DNA of 64,000 nt from Ceratothoa steindachneri (GCA_963969495.1 OZ018327.1:37019912-37083911); one strand, 5' to 3'. Numbered from the stretch's first letter, positions 1-10,695 are shown. Made by a program: numbers and translations. Notes: generated by a model from the sequence alone, not told the origin.

Positions 1-52
<52 letters not shown>
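1..52. repeat. (AG)n microsatellite
   Basis: Uninterrupted AG dinucleotide repeat at the window edge; it may continue to the left. It abuts the inward end of a LINE endonuclease fragment on the minus strand. Confidence 0.97.
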
Positions 53-57
<5 letters not shown>

Positions 58-603
58 GGAAGTGGTCGCTGCCGAAGTCTTCCTGGGAAACTGCCCAGGA
101 GAAGTCAAGCAGCGCCTCATCCGATATAAGGGAAAGATCAAGGCAAGTAAAGGTGCCGGTGGAAGGGTGAGTGTATGTGGGTGAGCCAGAGTTTAATGGA
201 GTGAAAAATTGCTCATCCATAAGTGACAGCAAAGTAGGTGCTAGGAACGTGGTGCAGCAGTCCCCCCAGTCAGGATCCTTACTATCGAAGTCCCCCAGGA
301 TGAGAAAAGGGCGAGGAAGTTGAAGGATTAATTTACGGAGAGAATCGAGAGTAGGACGGTCGTGAGGAGAAATATAGACCGAGCACACAGTATACTGCCG
401 TCTTAAGCGACACGGGACCGAGTCGAGTACCAGAATGGCAGCTCCACCTCTGTCGGGAGGGGAGGTAGTCTGAGATCGGAGGGACCTGGCGACCTCGTAG
501 GATTAATTCCTGTAAACAGAGACAGGAAGGTTTATGGGATAAAAGACGGATGGTGCTCTCCCAGTTAGCCAGCAGACTACGGCAGTTCCAGTGGACTACT
601 GTG
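53..603 (-). pseudogene. I-type LINE ORF2, endonuclease domain (fragment)
   Basis: Read on the minus strand, this encodes the apurinic-like endonuclease of a non-LTR retrotransposon, which nicks target DNA to prime reverse transcription. It opens with a WNCRSLLANW motif near 590, the usual start of this domain. LILGDFDSKDPDWG lies near 300-260 and DLSLISDEALLDFSW followed by GSDHFPG near 160-55, matching the GDFN and SDH catalytic blocks. A reading-frame change near 460 breaks it. The RT half would follow beyond position 1 and is not in the window, or was cut by the (AG)n tract. The gag-like ORF1 of the same element lies immediately upstream at 610-1760. Confidence 0.85.
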
Positions 604-609
604 GGAGAG

Positions 610-1760
610 ACAAAAGGACATGTGGGGAAAGCCGTAGCGGGGATCTACCCACTCAGTGGGGTTGAGGATCCGGGCTTCCCACCAAGAGTAGGCTGGGACC
701 CGGATTCCTTAGGTGTTTTTTTTCAGTTTGAGGCTGGATTTTTTGATAGGAGAGGAACCGTTGGATAACGGTGGAGGAGGGGTGGTGAAAATGAGGTTAG
801 GGGGAAGGGGAAGTGAAAGGAGGGATCGGTGGGTCTTATGGGGAAGAGTGGTAGGTCTGGGCATTTTGGAGGGTTGGGGGGATTGTTTAGAGAGGGAGGT
901 CAAGCTGAAGAGCCTTTCAAGGGCTTCCTCAGGCTCAAGACACTCCCTCTCTGGGAAGGGAGGAATAGGATGGACTCAGCGACCACAGCCATTTCTGTGG
1001 ACCGCGAAAGCCCTTTCGCCCGTTTGGGCGATGACGCTTCGATTCGAGCAAGACAATTCGGGGGGGCTGCTTGCGTAGCCTTAGTGTGGGGGAGGCGTTA
1101 AGCTCCACCACATATGTGGCAAAGTGCTGCGGGCTGGCGACACTTCGAGCTTACATACCCGAATTTATTGCATTTAAAGGACCGCGTCAGGTATGGTACA
1201 TAGTGCTGGACTGAGAATTTACATGTACTAGGGTCTCTGATCCCCCAGTACACGTGTGGTGGTGGGCATAGTGCCTTAAAAGATAGAAGGACGCGAGGGG
1301 TAGGCATACGCGCCTTACCAACCTTTTGGCTAAATCTATATACCTTTGAGACACCCTGTGGAGAGAGATACTCCAAGAGGTCCTCAACAGGTATGTCACG
1401 AAGGGCCTTCGCATATAATTCCCTTGCAGCTGTTTAGGTGCGGGTGCTCCATGACACGGATGGGGCAGCCCCGAACCTCACGAAGAGCTAGCAACGATTC
1501 CGTGGACCCAGCTTAACGGGGCTTTACAGTCTGGGGCCTCAGGTCGAACCTCTCGATTACGGTTTTCGCATGGAGCTCCTTAAATAGGCGCTCCCGATTA
1601 ACCGGAAGAGAAGAGTTAGGTTCTGGTTTAAGAACCAGAAACCTGTTAAAAGGACAGAGTGTAAGGGAGTTTGCTTCGAAGAGCCTCGGGATCTCGAGTA
1701 CTCGGCGACTAGGCTTCTTTTTGGGACCTAATGCCTTGGTATTTGTCTGTGTCGGATATT
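610..1760 (-). pseudogene. I-type LINE ORF1, gag-like nucleic-acid-binding protein (relic)
   Basis: A minus-strand frame running from about 1740 to 1440 reads continuously through RRVLEIPRLFEAN, FNRFLVLKPEPN and LPVNRERLFKELHAKTV to IERFDLRPQTVKPR. It is then broken by a TAA at 1513-1515 and continues as LREVRGCPIRVMEHPH. Near 1170-1098 the peptide FKCNKFGYVSSKC followed by CHICGG is a degraded CCHC zinc-knuckle pair with the expected His replaced by Tyr. Such knuckles bind LINE RNA in the ribonucleoprotein particle. The position just upstream of the endonuclease on the same strand fits the ORF1-ORF2 order. Coding potential in 610-1090 is weak. Confidence 0.7.
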
Positions 1761-2411
1761 ATAGGGGCTATCTCCCACAGGGGAGGCTGGCTGGGTGGCT
1801 GGTGAAATGTTACCAGCCCTGAAAGTGGCAGCGCTTGAGGAGGCGGCCACTCCCTTGTTTGTTTTTGAGTTGTCATTATTGGCCATTGTGAGCCATGTTT
1901 TATAAACGGGAAGGAAAAGCTAAAGACCCAACAGAAAAGCCCGTCCTTGTTGGGCGCGTAAGTTACCAGTTAAGGCGTTGCGAGCACTAAGACCGCCTTG
2001 TTCGCCCGGTGGCCAAACGTCCACAGCGTGTCACGGAACCATGACTTGAGCGTAAAAATGATAGTGATGAGAAAGTATATCCGGGTGAGTGGGAGGAAGA
2101 TGTGGAGAGTACTATAGGTGTAGGCAGGTTAAAAGCCCCCGCCCCCCCACCGAGGCCGGGGGATTCGGGGATGCACCCCGGCCCCAACCAGTGGCGAGTA
2201 GATATGAAGGGGTTAGGCGACTAGCCTGCGAAAATAGTCGCCCACCGGTCTCCCTAAAGGGAAACGAGAGAAAGTCGAGTTTGGAAAGAGAGGTAGAAAA
2301 GGAAGAGGGAGAGTGGATGTTTTTAGTAGATAGGGGTGCGCTGGGGCCGGGAGGGCACGCAAAAGCCTCTAGATGCAGCTGCATGATGGTCATCCATCCT
2401 TCGACTGGGTG
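1761..2411 (-). other. Probable 5' part of the same LINE; no clear reading frame
   Basis: GC-rich sequence upstream of the LINE ORF1 on the minus strand. It carries short open frames but no recognisable domain. It ends at 2411, where the GAGTACTCGGTATCG repeat family begins. Confidence 0.35.
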
Positions 2412-2520
2412 TAGTGATGGGACGAGTACTCGGTATCGGTATCGAGTATCGAACAATTTTAGTGGTATCGGTACTCGTACTCGTATCGAAAAAAATTTGC
2501 CTTAGTTTTCGATACCAACG

Positions 2521-4207
2521 TTCTATCCCAGACCCTTAAAAGGCCTCTTCACACTACAAGAATACCGGCAACTTTCTGTCTATTTTTGCTGCCGGCAGCA
2601 CGAACCCGAGGGAAAGTTGCCAATATTGGCAACTCCGACGTGTCGGTGTTTTGCTGCCGGTTTCGGCAGCATCCGTCCCACTATGAACGCGTTTGTTGAT
2701 ATTATATCGTTTATCAAGTTCAGTCTATTTTTTGCCAATTGCCAAAAGCTGCTACTGTGGAATAATCGAGAACATTCCTGAATAAGGCGGGGTTATACAA
2801 GTGATGCCATCACATGCATGTTTTTTCCGGTTAAACCCTTTATCCAGATAATTTAATGATGTAGATTAGTTGTGTTTTCTAAATATGTGGTAAATCCTGG
2901 CAAAGAACAAAGGTAAAGATGAAAATACGAATATAATTTGAAGTGAAATCATTATTAGTGATGAGACGAGTACTCAGTATCGGTACCGAATATCGGTAGT
3001 ATCGGCTGTTTTAGTGGTATCGGAACTCTTATCGGTATCGGGACTCATGTCTCATTTCCGATATCAAAATCCGATACTTGCCCATTAATTCCCAAGAAAC
3101 TGCATGTAATCATTTTACAACATATATTCATTCTATTTAATGATTATATTCTTGTGTCCCGTACGTGAAAAAATTCACATAATCTGCAACTAATTTATTT
3201 ACACAAAATTTAACATTTTATAATCCTTTCAAACCCTTAGTTTTTCAGGGAACCAAAAGGAACAAGCACAGGCCCAATTACTAGTTTACCCGTACGTGAA
3301 AGATTCACGTAATTGCAATCAATCAAATGCAGTTAGTTTGGTATAAATAATATGATTATATTTATTAAATGTTTAACTCAATATTCGTAAAGTTCGATCA
3401 TTTTATCCCGTTCAAAATATTTTGAAAATAGTGTACACGTGCCGTCATAAATGAGAGAAAATTATACATTATTTTCATCTCCATTATTATTGGGTAAATC
3501 ATGAACAAAAACTATGAATTTCTAAAGAGTCACTTCCGTCACAATGAAAATTATTATTACACAAAAATATACTTGCAATTAGCTTGAAATCAAAGCCGTT
3601 CCATATAGTCATATTGTATGTATGCTACCAAACCATTAATTTATATTTTTGTTCCATCGTTTTTTCCGACAAATTTTATTTCGTTTAAAACAGCTGAAAG
3701 TTAAGCTTTAAATAGACTCTTTAATCTTTATGTACAACTTTTATCTATAAATGTTATTTGTTTTAGATTCCTTCGATATTCATATTCAATTTTCACCCAT
3801 TGCAGAATGAATATGAAGAGTTACATGAAATAAACGGTAGTGTTAGAGAGTAACCATATCGAACATGTTCAAACAGCGTAAATTCAAACGAACAAACACG
3901 AAACATGACTCAAGATTTGTTATTGTATTACTATTCTTTCAATCTATAATCAAATGAGTAGAAATTTCTTTTTTAAGGAAAAATTATTTAGAATATTGGG
4001 TTTGAAGTAGGACTAATATTCAAGTTTACACCTTTATTGTCTGTTGTTTTTGGTTGCTAAAGGAATTAGTTGTATAATTGGATGCCTAAGTATTCTATTT
4101 TGTAATAGCTTGAAGAATTAAACAAAGCCTCATTGTTCAGTAGTATTATTCTTCCAACAAATAATTAGAAACCTATATAAGTATTTACTAATACACAAAC
4201 ACTTATC

Positions 4208-4213
<6 letters not shown>
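2521..4213. other. AT-rich non-coding stretch
   Basis: No convincing gene. A GC-richer patch at 2530-2700 (two GCTGCCGG blocks) looks like a transposon end without a visible partner. A terminus of the TAGTGATG-type family lies at 2956-3075. A motif resembling CCCGTACGTGAA followed by TTCAC occurs twice, near 3158 and 3290. In the gene model this is intron DNA of the dehydrogenase gene. Confidence 0.5.

Positions 4214-4270
<57 letters not shown>
4214..4270. repeat. (TA)n microsatellite, left of the Tc1 element
   Basis: Pure TA repeat ending exactly at the first base of the Tc1 left terminal repeat. A second TA tract begins just past the right end, so the transposon sits inside one formerly continuous tract. 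Confidence 0.95.
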
Positions 4271-4273
<3 letters not shown>

Positions 4274-5654
4274 CCGCGGCAAAATGACTTGAGACCTACC
4301 TCGTTTTTTGAGCATTATGTTTAGCATGATGCAGTCACAGTGCGTATAATTTTTTTTTTCTACAAGTATTTGGCATTTTCGGCAATGATCTGTGCTGCCA
4401 ATGACACTCAGTGCTACGCTAGACTTGAGTGGGTAACGTTATGTCTCCTCCATACCGCATCAAAAATCTGCAGCTCTTTGTTGTTAGTGGTTCCTGCTCA
4501 GTATTTTCCTACGGTCGTTTATAAATGCCTGGAAAGTACTGTAGTGCTAAGTAGAAAGCCCGTATTCTTGCGTGGAGACAAGAAAACGTCTCGATTAAGA
4601 CGATATGTGAACGCACAGGAAGAGCAAAAGCAACCATATTGAGGCTGCTGGCAGCAGCCCGGCGACTCCCACCCAACGCCATTGCGGAGCACAAATTCGG
4701 CGGTGGAAGGCGAAGGAAGGCTTCTGCTGCTACAGATGTCCTCATGAAGAGAGAATTGGAGAAGGACCCTCGACTGACAGCGCCCGAATTGAAGGAATTG
4801 CATCCGGGACTGCTACAAAACGTCGCTGTTCGAACCATTCGGCATCGGCTGCAGAAGGACTTGGGGCTTCCATGCCGTAAAGCCGCCCGAAACCGTTTAT
4901 AAATGACCACAAGAAGAAGCAACGTCTTGCATTCACAAAAAAATATGCACATTGGACATCGGCACAGTGGAGGAAGGTGATGTTTTCCGACGAAAGCAAT
5001 TTCCAGGTGTTTCGGACGGGGTCTATCACGGTTCAACGCCCGTCGTCTTCCGATCGGTACAACCCAAGATACACTGTTAAGACAGTTAAACACCCGGATT
5101 CAGTGATGGTTTGGGGTTCTTTTTATGGTGAGAAGGGAAAGGCGGGCCTTTACTTCCTTCCAAAGAACCAAAAGATGAACGCTGATCGGTATATTGACGT
5201 TCTGATTGACGATATGTTGGAAATGTTCACCATTCACGAGTGTGAAATCTTTATGCATGACAGTGCTCCCTGCTATACTGCTAAGGTCACGAAGTGGCTC
5301 CAGGAGAGACAGATTGAGGTGTTAGAGTGCCCTGGGAATAGTTCCGACCTCAACCCAGTAGAGAATTGTTGGCAGAAAATGAAGAAAACTATGTGCGGGA
5401 AGAAGACTCCAAACCTGGATACCCTCCGAGCAGAGCTGACGAAGGTGTGGTGCACAGAGATGTCCTTGGATTACTTCAGGAACCTAAGCGATTCCATGCC
5501 AAAACGCCTCAACATGGTCATCAAGAATAAGGGCAACATGACTAAATACTAAACTATGTGGTTATTATGTATATTTTAGTACAATACTCTAATTTTCAGG
5601 CTGGTTTTATTTTTCCTTAAAAATGTGGTAGGTCTCAAGTCATTTTGCTGTGGC

Positions 5655-5656
<2 letters not shown>
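4271..5656 (+). mobile_element. Tc1-like DNA transposon (about 1.39 kb)
   Basis: Terminal inverted repeats are CAGCCGCGGCAAAATGACTT at 4271 and, on the reverse strand from 5656, CAGCCACAGCAAAATGACTT. Similarity continues through GAGACCTACC on both sides. The left end follows TA as expected for this superfamily; the right flank is TGTGTA, so the second TA copy has decayed. One transposase frame fills the centre. The full length, both ends and only two coding lesions mark a fairly recent copy. Confidence 0.92.
4525..5552 (+). pseudogene. Tc1-like transposase with one stop and one frameshift
   Basis: Starting at ATG 4525 the frame gives about 340 residues, the normal length for Tc1 transposases, which cut and paste the element at TA sites. 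A TAG at codon 10 (4552-4554) and a one-base frameshift near 4890 disable it. An N-terminal helix-turn-helix region (ENVSIKTICERTGRAKATI) precedes the DDE catalytic core. The core shows MFSDESNFQVF for the first Asp, FMHDSAPCYTAK for the second, and SSDLNPVENCW for the Glu. Counting between the second Asp and the Glu gives 33 residues instead of the usual 34, because one residue is missing in TAKVTKWL. The terminal NKGNMTKY stop is typical of the family. Confidence 0.92.

Positions 5657-5660
<4 letters not shown>

Positions 5661-5720
<60 letters not shown>
5661..5720. repeat. (TA)n microsatellite, right of the Tc1 element
   Basis: TA repeat continuing the tract interrupted by the Tc1 insertion. 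It leads into the GAGTACTCGGTATC-type subterminal repeat that ends at 5814. Confidence 0.95.
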
Positions 5721-5726
<6 letters not shown>

Positions 5727-5910
5727 AGTACTCGGTATTCGTATCGGAATCGGGAGTATACAATGGTATCGTACTCGGTATCGGTACTCGCTTGAAGGTA
5801 TCATCCCATCACTACTCGGGTGTCTCAATCTCCATGGCAAGACAAAACATCCAATAGGACACCAGACACCGTTGGAGGATGCCTCCAAACTCATTATCAT
5901 GAGGACCTAC

Positions 5911-6063
5911 CTCTTTTGAGCAGGTTCTTAGCCGTCTCTTTCCCAATGCCTGTATTACCTCCCGTAATGACAACGGTCTTATCGTCTATTCGCGCCATGC
6001 CCTTGTACTGGGTTGGCTTGCGGACGTACCATCGAACCAAGGCTACCACAAGGGTGAACAGTG
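5911..6063 (-). CDS. Retinol-dehydrogenase-like short-chain dehydrogenase, exon 2
   Basis: This 153-bp minus-strand exon encodes the end of a membrane helix (LFTLVVALVRWYVRK) and the nucleotide-binding start of a short-chain dehydrogenase/reductase. DDKTVVITGGNTGIGKETA carries the TGxxxGIG dinucleotide-binding motif. The family reduces or oxidises retinoids and related lipids at membranes. Splice signals are strong: a pyrimidine-rich tract ending TTTGCAG before 6063 and GTAGGT after 5911. Both introns are phase 1, so the exon is symmetrical. Joined to the exon at 7258-7318 it gives an uninterrupted N-terminus. The active-site YxxxK exon is not in the window. An alternative reading as a single exon starting at ATG 6124 is less likely, since it ignores the good acceptor. 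Confidence 0.85.
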
Positions 6064-6559
6064 CTGCAAACAAGAAACGTAGATAAGTAGAAAGCAATGT
6101 GAATATATAGTTTAGATAGGACATAATATATCTTCCCCTAAAGGCAAAATTGGCGGTGACCTAAGAGACATAAGCTTAGTCGGGATAAAATGAGGATGAC
6201 AGGGAGAAGATAACGAAAGACAACGTAAAAATAAAAGGCAACGACTAATCAAAATTTTAAATTTACTCGACGACTCGGAGATACGATCTCCGAAACATCA
6301 TTTAGTAAAGACCTTGCAATCCAGTTACAAAATATGAACTCGGAGAAAGTTTCAAAGGCAAATGGAGTGAGCGAGATTGATCCATTCAGGTCAACCAAGA
6401 CTACTTGAATAGAAGGATGTCCTCATAAACGTGTTAAATGGACAAAATATAGTCACCCTTGCTATACGAGGTAGGAGAGTATTGCCAACTGTTTGTTAGT
6501 TCTCAGCATAATGGTTCGAAGGACAACTATTTAATCAGCCTAATACGACCAGCGCCTGA

Positions 6560-7110
6560 CACTGTAGGGGTGCGAAGATGTATAAGAGAAAAACTTCCTC
6601 TTCCAAAAGCGAGAATATAAATAGCCCATTAAATTACCAAGTCAGGACGGACTTCGCCGTAGCGTGACGGTAGAGTGCTAGCCTCTGGATTCAAAGACCC
6701 GAGATCGATCCCACAATTTTTAAGGAGAAAATCCCAGAAGAAAACGGAAAACGCCTTATGGACAACTCAAGAAATCGACTCAAGAGAAAACCAATGTCAA
6801 GGAAAACGGAAAGAAAACGACTTCAAGGGCTAACTCGTCAACTCTCAAGAAATCATCACGTCATCATGAAGTAGAAGAAGTCATCACGTCATCAGAATTG
6901 GAAGGAATCATCACATCGTCGTAATTGGAAGATACCTCAAGAAAAGAAAATCGAAGATAAAGAACTAACCCAGCAAACTAAAGAAGAATTAACCCAGCCA
7001 AATTAAACAAGAAGGAATCTCAGCCTACAAGTATACGAAGAGTCAGATTACTGGAAGAAATGTTTCAAGGGGCAACCTCAGTCAAGAAGTAATAAATAGA
7101 TTTGATAAAT
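6560..7110 (+). repeat. tRNA-headed SINE-like repeat, family S2, copy 1
   Basis: The central part (about 6655-6720) resembles a tRNA gene with a box A-like TAGCGTGACGGTAGAGTGC and a box B-like GAGATCGATCCC, the internal polymerase III promoter of SINEs. About 90 bases precede it (from GTAGGGGTGCGAAGATGTAT) and about 390 follow, ending AAGTAATAAATAGA. A second copy, inverted and with an internal deletion, lies at 34905-35345, which defines the unit. This copy carries an extra segment near 6850-6940 with repeated ATCACGTCATC motifs. It lies in intron 1 of the dehydrogenase gene. Confidence 0.7.
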
Positions 7111-7257
7111 GAGAAAATAAATCCCCCTCCCCCATAACACTACTGTGGCGATATTCCAACTCCCCCACCCACAAGACGAGCACTGACACTTAAAGTCATT
7201 TTTGCCTGAAAAAATTTGCTGCTGCACTTAAATAAAACAAAGCACTACAATACTTAC

Positions 7258-7318
7258 TTAAGATTCCAACAATAATGAGAGGGATGCCCCAGGCTTGCCA
7301 ATTAGTAACCCAAGTCAT
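7258..7318 (-). CDS. Retinol-dehydrogenase-like short-chain dehydrogenase, exon 1 with start codon
   Basis: The minus strand from ATG at 7318 reads MTWVTNWQAWGIPLIIVGIL and stops in phase 1 at a consensus donor, GTAAGT (7257-7252). Splicing to 6063 completes the next codon as ACA and continues LFTLVVALVRWYVRK. That builds one hydrophobic helix of about 22 residues followed by basic residues, the membrane anchor typical of RDH11-14-type enzymes. The intron is 1.19 kb. Recognition rests on the splice sites, phase agreement and continuous helix; the exon itself is short. Confidence 0.78.
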
Positions 7319-7400
7319 TTTTAGCAACCGTTAATTTGCTTAGTTTTAAAACAACGGAATTATAAACAATGGACAATGTTGTTATATAAGCTGAAAAAGA
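7319..7400 (-). promoter_or_regulatory. Possible TATA box and short 5' leader of the dehydrogenase gene
   Basis: On the minus strand CTTATATAAC (7390-7381) lies about 65 bases upstream of the start codon. A transcription start some 30 bases downstream would leave a leader of roughly 35 bases. The region is AT-rich in general, so the match may be chance. Confidence 0.3.
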
Positions 7401-7789
7401 AAGAAAAAAGTTATTTTATTTTTCAATTTAGAAATAAAAACAAGAGGCCACAAATAGGCTTCCCCGACAGGGAAACCACAGGAATTTAAGTTTTAAAAAT
7501 GAGTTTAACGCCTTTTCCCACTGTAATCAGGCTTACTCAGGCGCAAAGGGAGAAAGAAAAAGGGAGGAACGAACATATTAGGATTTTTAAAAATATTTTT
7601 AAGATATGGGGCAAAAATAAATGAAGGCATGGATGGAACAGACACAGAGAGGATGGAAAAGAATGTATGAAAATGGACAAGAATAAGAACTCTTAAATTA
7701 GAAGTGCCAGTGACGGGAGGACGCAATGGAAGATTCCAGGAACAAGTTCGATCTATGAGCACAGGTACACAAATACGAATTTAAGCCAT
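7401..7789. other. AT-rich intergenic stretch upstream of the dehydrogenase gene
   Basis: No convincing gene. Short minus-strand frames are hydrophobic and low in complexity. Confidence 0.4.
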
Positions 7790-8000
7790 TTAAAAAAACA
7801 AAGAAACAAATCTATAAATACCCCAAAAGTTAAAGATGGGGAGGCCAACCTCCTCCAAAAAGTCAATTAAACCAGAATCGGAAATACACGAACCCACCCC
7901 AAGTACAAAGGATAAGTGGTAGCGAGCCTGCTTATCACAGTACCGAGAGAGGTAGACTGGGACATTCAACATGAATGTTCTGGATAGTTTGGGGTACCAC
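7790..8000 (-). pseudogene. I-type LINE ORF2, extreme C-terminus (fragment)
   Basis: The minus frame reads RTFMLNVPVYLSRYCDKQ then YHLSFVLGVG and LIDFLEEVGLPIFNF. This matches, block for block, the end of the larger I-type LINE ORF2 at 13722-14009 (YRLSLVLGTA, YDFLEEAGLF). It is a 3' end, so the rest of this copy should lie at higher coordinates, but 8000-9160 is too decayed to read. Confidence 0.6.
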
Positions 8001-9350
8001 GCAGTTGTTGCATTATTGTTATTTGGTTGTTGTTGTTTTTTAAAGAGGCCAAATGCAACTGCAACCAAGGGAAGAACAAAAAAGGGAGGAAAAAACAACA
8101 AGAAACGAAACAAAAGCAAAAAGTGTGGGCCCTCCGTTTCAGAGGTGGAGCTGCTCGAGGGCATCTCCAAAGATGGCAAAGGGGAAGAGCCCCTCCACCG
8201 GTTGAATTGTGCCTTGTTGTACCTCGACACCTAGGAGGGACGAGGCTGCGCTTGCTGGAGGAAGGTGAGCATAGCGACGGTCAAGCATACCCAGTACCTA
8301 ACACTTGCCCTAGCCAGCGGGCTTTGAGGCCTCGCAGAAGGGTATGTAATAAAGAGAGGCGAGTCCAGTAGCGAATAAGATGGTTGGTCACCTATTATTA
8401 TCATAACCTGATGCTATGTGATCCCAGTTCCTACCGATACAAAGTGCGGGTAGATAAAAGGTTGATGGGATAACCGCAATAATAGATAAAGTAGCGCTGA
8501 GAGGGAGAGCGGACCATAACTTCCCCAGTCCCCTATCAGAGTTCATGTCAACTCAGTGATATGGGTTGCCTAATTTTGCACTTAGGCCGGGAGGGTGTAC
8601 AGCTCCTTCGGGTACCAAGTGCAACAGGCTGCACGGGTCACCCCCAAGCGGGATCTGCCCGAGGGCACCTAAAGAGATGGACCCCATCCCCCCTTGCCGC
8701 ATTCAGAAGGTAGGAAGGGAGCCCCTTTACCTGTCAGGGCGGTGGTGTATCTTAGCTCATAGGCAGCCACGACACCATGGTAGGGAGACTGAAAAAGAGG
8801 GACTTGGTCCAAAATTTCGATAAAACTTGACAGGTTTGAAAGTCTGCCTACACACGGTAATTTCCTAAGCTTGTGACCACTGGAAAAAAAAAGGAGGGAG
8901 GAAGTATATCCCACGTCTAACCGTTCCGCCTATCCTATCCCAGGGTTCGCCCTGGGTGCGTCGTTATATAATGGTGTTCACAACAAAGGACAGCGAGTCA
9001 CACCGACCAGAAGTTACCCAGTGGCTGGTCCTTCCCCAAAGGTCGCAGGTCCCAACTGGGCAGCCAGAGTCAGGGCGTATATACTTAGTGGGATGTACTA
9101 ATCCTCGACAGTGTTTCGGGGGTCGCCCCGACCTTCCTACGGGGCTGCGGTGAGGGAAATGAGAGTTGGTACAAAAAGGTAGAAAGAAGATGGGGCCGGA
9201 AGCGGGTGCTGAGACCCGTCAACACGGTGGGCACGAAAACACCCATGTGCCCCTTACCACGTTGACCACAAGTTTGGCTATATATGGTACACTGGTAGTC
9301 TCAAATAATTTATCCTTACCAGTTTTTTGGATATCACTCTTTAAGCATTA
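8001..9350. other. Decayed GC-rich sequence, probably LINE-derived
   Basis: Higher GC than its surroundings, with several short open frames and no intact domain. A GGCCGGGAGGG block near 8584 also occurs at 2345 beside another LINE. No single gene can be supported. Confidence 0.3.
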
Positions 9351-10398
9351 ACACACAAGGGCGCTGTTCATAATATATAATTACCTGCATAACTTACTCT
9401 TAGCTCTTTGGAAGCCTTCGCAGTCAAAGTGTTACGGGGGAAATGAGAATTGTTTTTATATATTTCCAAAGGCACGGAATTTATGAAAAAAAAGGAAAAG
9501 TAGGCCACCGTGTTGAAGCTTTCAATCCTCATTGTGAAGGGTACTTCATTTTTTTTTGGGGGGGGGGGTTTCGAAAACGTAGTTAAATGAGTAATTTTGT
9601 GACTGAATTCGAACGAATCAGAAAGAGAAACAAGAAAAACAAATTTAGCCTATGTATAATCAAATCGTTTCATACCATTTTGTTAGCAATTTTTTTTTTC
9701 AAAAGCGCGAATGCAAATGCCTCGGAATGAGTGACGTCACACAATCCAGGATTGTCACTCGCGGCCTTTTACAAAATGGTACAAACTAACATTAGAGCAT
9801 ATGTTTAGTAAATCGAATTAATTATCTGCCGATCTTGTTGGTTTCTATATTATAGCCAAATATTGCTGGTGATTGTGGATCAATTAATGAGTAAAACATT
9901 AAAAACGCTGGCAAGATTACAAACCTAATCCAAACACTTTCACAATGAACTTTCATCGACAGTCAATTCGAATCGGACAACTATACTGACGCACCCAGGC
10001 TGAAAGTGATACGACTGCCCCATTCAAGTTTCGCTATAGTTGTGAGACCAAAATAAAGATGGTGCCTGAAACGGTTTGGAATCCGTTATGCGAGCATGAC
10101 TCATGGCTTTTGAAGACGGATATATAACCATCCCGTCATTAGCGAAAAAACTACTACACCTTTTTATTACTTTTCTGGAATTAAAGTTTTTTTTAATTGA
10201 ACAAAAAAAAAAGTTTATAGATGGGTGCCTTAAAAAAGCCGGCGTTGCCGAACTACTGGCAAAACCTGTACATATAACGGTAGCATTTAATGTTTGCGTT
10301 ACATAAATATTTACAGTAAATATTTAGTTATACAGATTTACCAAAAACGTTTATAGGGGTGTAATCCGAAACTACAGAACTATTAATTAGCAGTAGTT

Positions 10399-10400
<2 letters not shown>
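9351..10400. other. Non-coding AT-rich stretch
   Basis: I see no gene. It holds homopolymer runs (TTTTTTTTTGGGGGGGGGG near 9555). A short inverted pair, CATACCATTTTGT near 9670 and ACAAAATGGTAC near 9772, may mark an old element end. Confidence 0.4.

Positions 10401-10430
<30 letters not shown>
10401..10430. repeat. (AT)n microsatellite at a SINE tail
   Basis: AT repeat directly continuous with the 3' tail of the minus-strand SINE copy at 10431-10695, so probably part of that tail. Confidence 0.9.
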
Positions 10431-10434
<4 letters not shown>

Positions 10435-10695
10435 TTCATGAACGCGAAAGAATGATGAATGAATCCAGGAAACCATAAGAAACAGAAAAACAGGATATTT
10501 TTTTCTGCGAAATGTTATTTCCTAATTCGAAAAATTCCTACAGGTGTGGGATTCGAACCGTGCACACTGAGGCAGCGATCAACCACTTTGATCTCAATTA
10601 AACCGTCCCTTAGACTACTTGGCTACGCGGAAGACAAAAATCTCCCGAATAAACAAGCTTTTAAGGTCTGCTTCGCAAGGTCGATCGGGACTATG
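10431..10695 (-). repeat. tRNA-headed SINE, family S1, copy 1
   Basis: On the minus strand: a leader CTTGCGAAGC, a tRNA-like head with box A-like GTAGCCAAGTAGTCTAAGG and a perfect box B GGTTCGAATCC, then a body through TTCGAATTAGGAAATAAC and a tail TTTCGCGTTCATGAAAGAGA that runs into (TA)n. The long spacing between box A and box B suits a Ser/Leu-type tRNA with a large variable arm. Related copies lie at 10776-11058 (folded back) and 49020-49215. Confidence 0.78.

Larger units (their letters stand above)
2412..5814. mobile_element. Candidate hAT-like non-autonomous element bounded by TAGTGATGGGAYGA termini
   Basis: The plus strand at 2412 starts TAGTGATGGGACGAG, followed by GGTATC/GTACTCG-rich sequence. 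The reverse complement of 5814 starts TAGTGATGGGATGA and carries the same GGTATC/GAGTAC-rich subterminal sequence. Flanks are ACTGGGTG on the left (2404-2411) and CTCGGGTG on the right (5815-5822), an imperfect match over 8 bp, the target-duplication length of hAT elements. A third related terminus starts at 2956. No transposase of this family is seen inside, only AT-rich DNA and a nested Tc1. The pairing of the two outer ends is inference. Confidence 0.4.

Noticed and set aside
2089..2505. 138-codon plus-strand frame
   Set aside because: It overlaps the minus-strand LINE 5' region and runs into the GGTATC repeat; the composition is not protein-like.
5897..6124. Single-exon reading of the dehydrogenase start from ATG 6124
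   Set aside because: The extra N-terminus is intron sequence ending in a good TTTGCAG acceptor, and an exon at 7258-7318 joins in the correct phase.
10535..10645. A genuine tRNA gene
   Set aside because: Boxes A and B are present, but the arms do not pair properly and the same head recurs with SINE bodies and tails.
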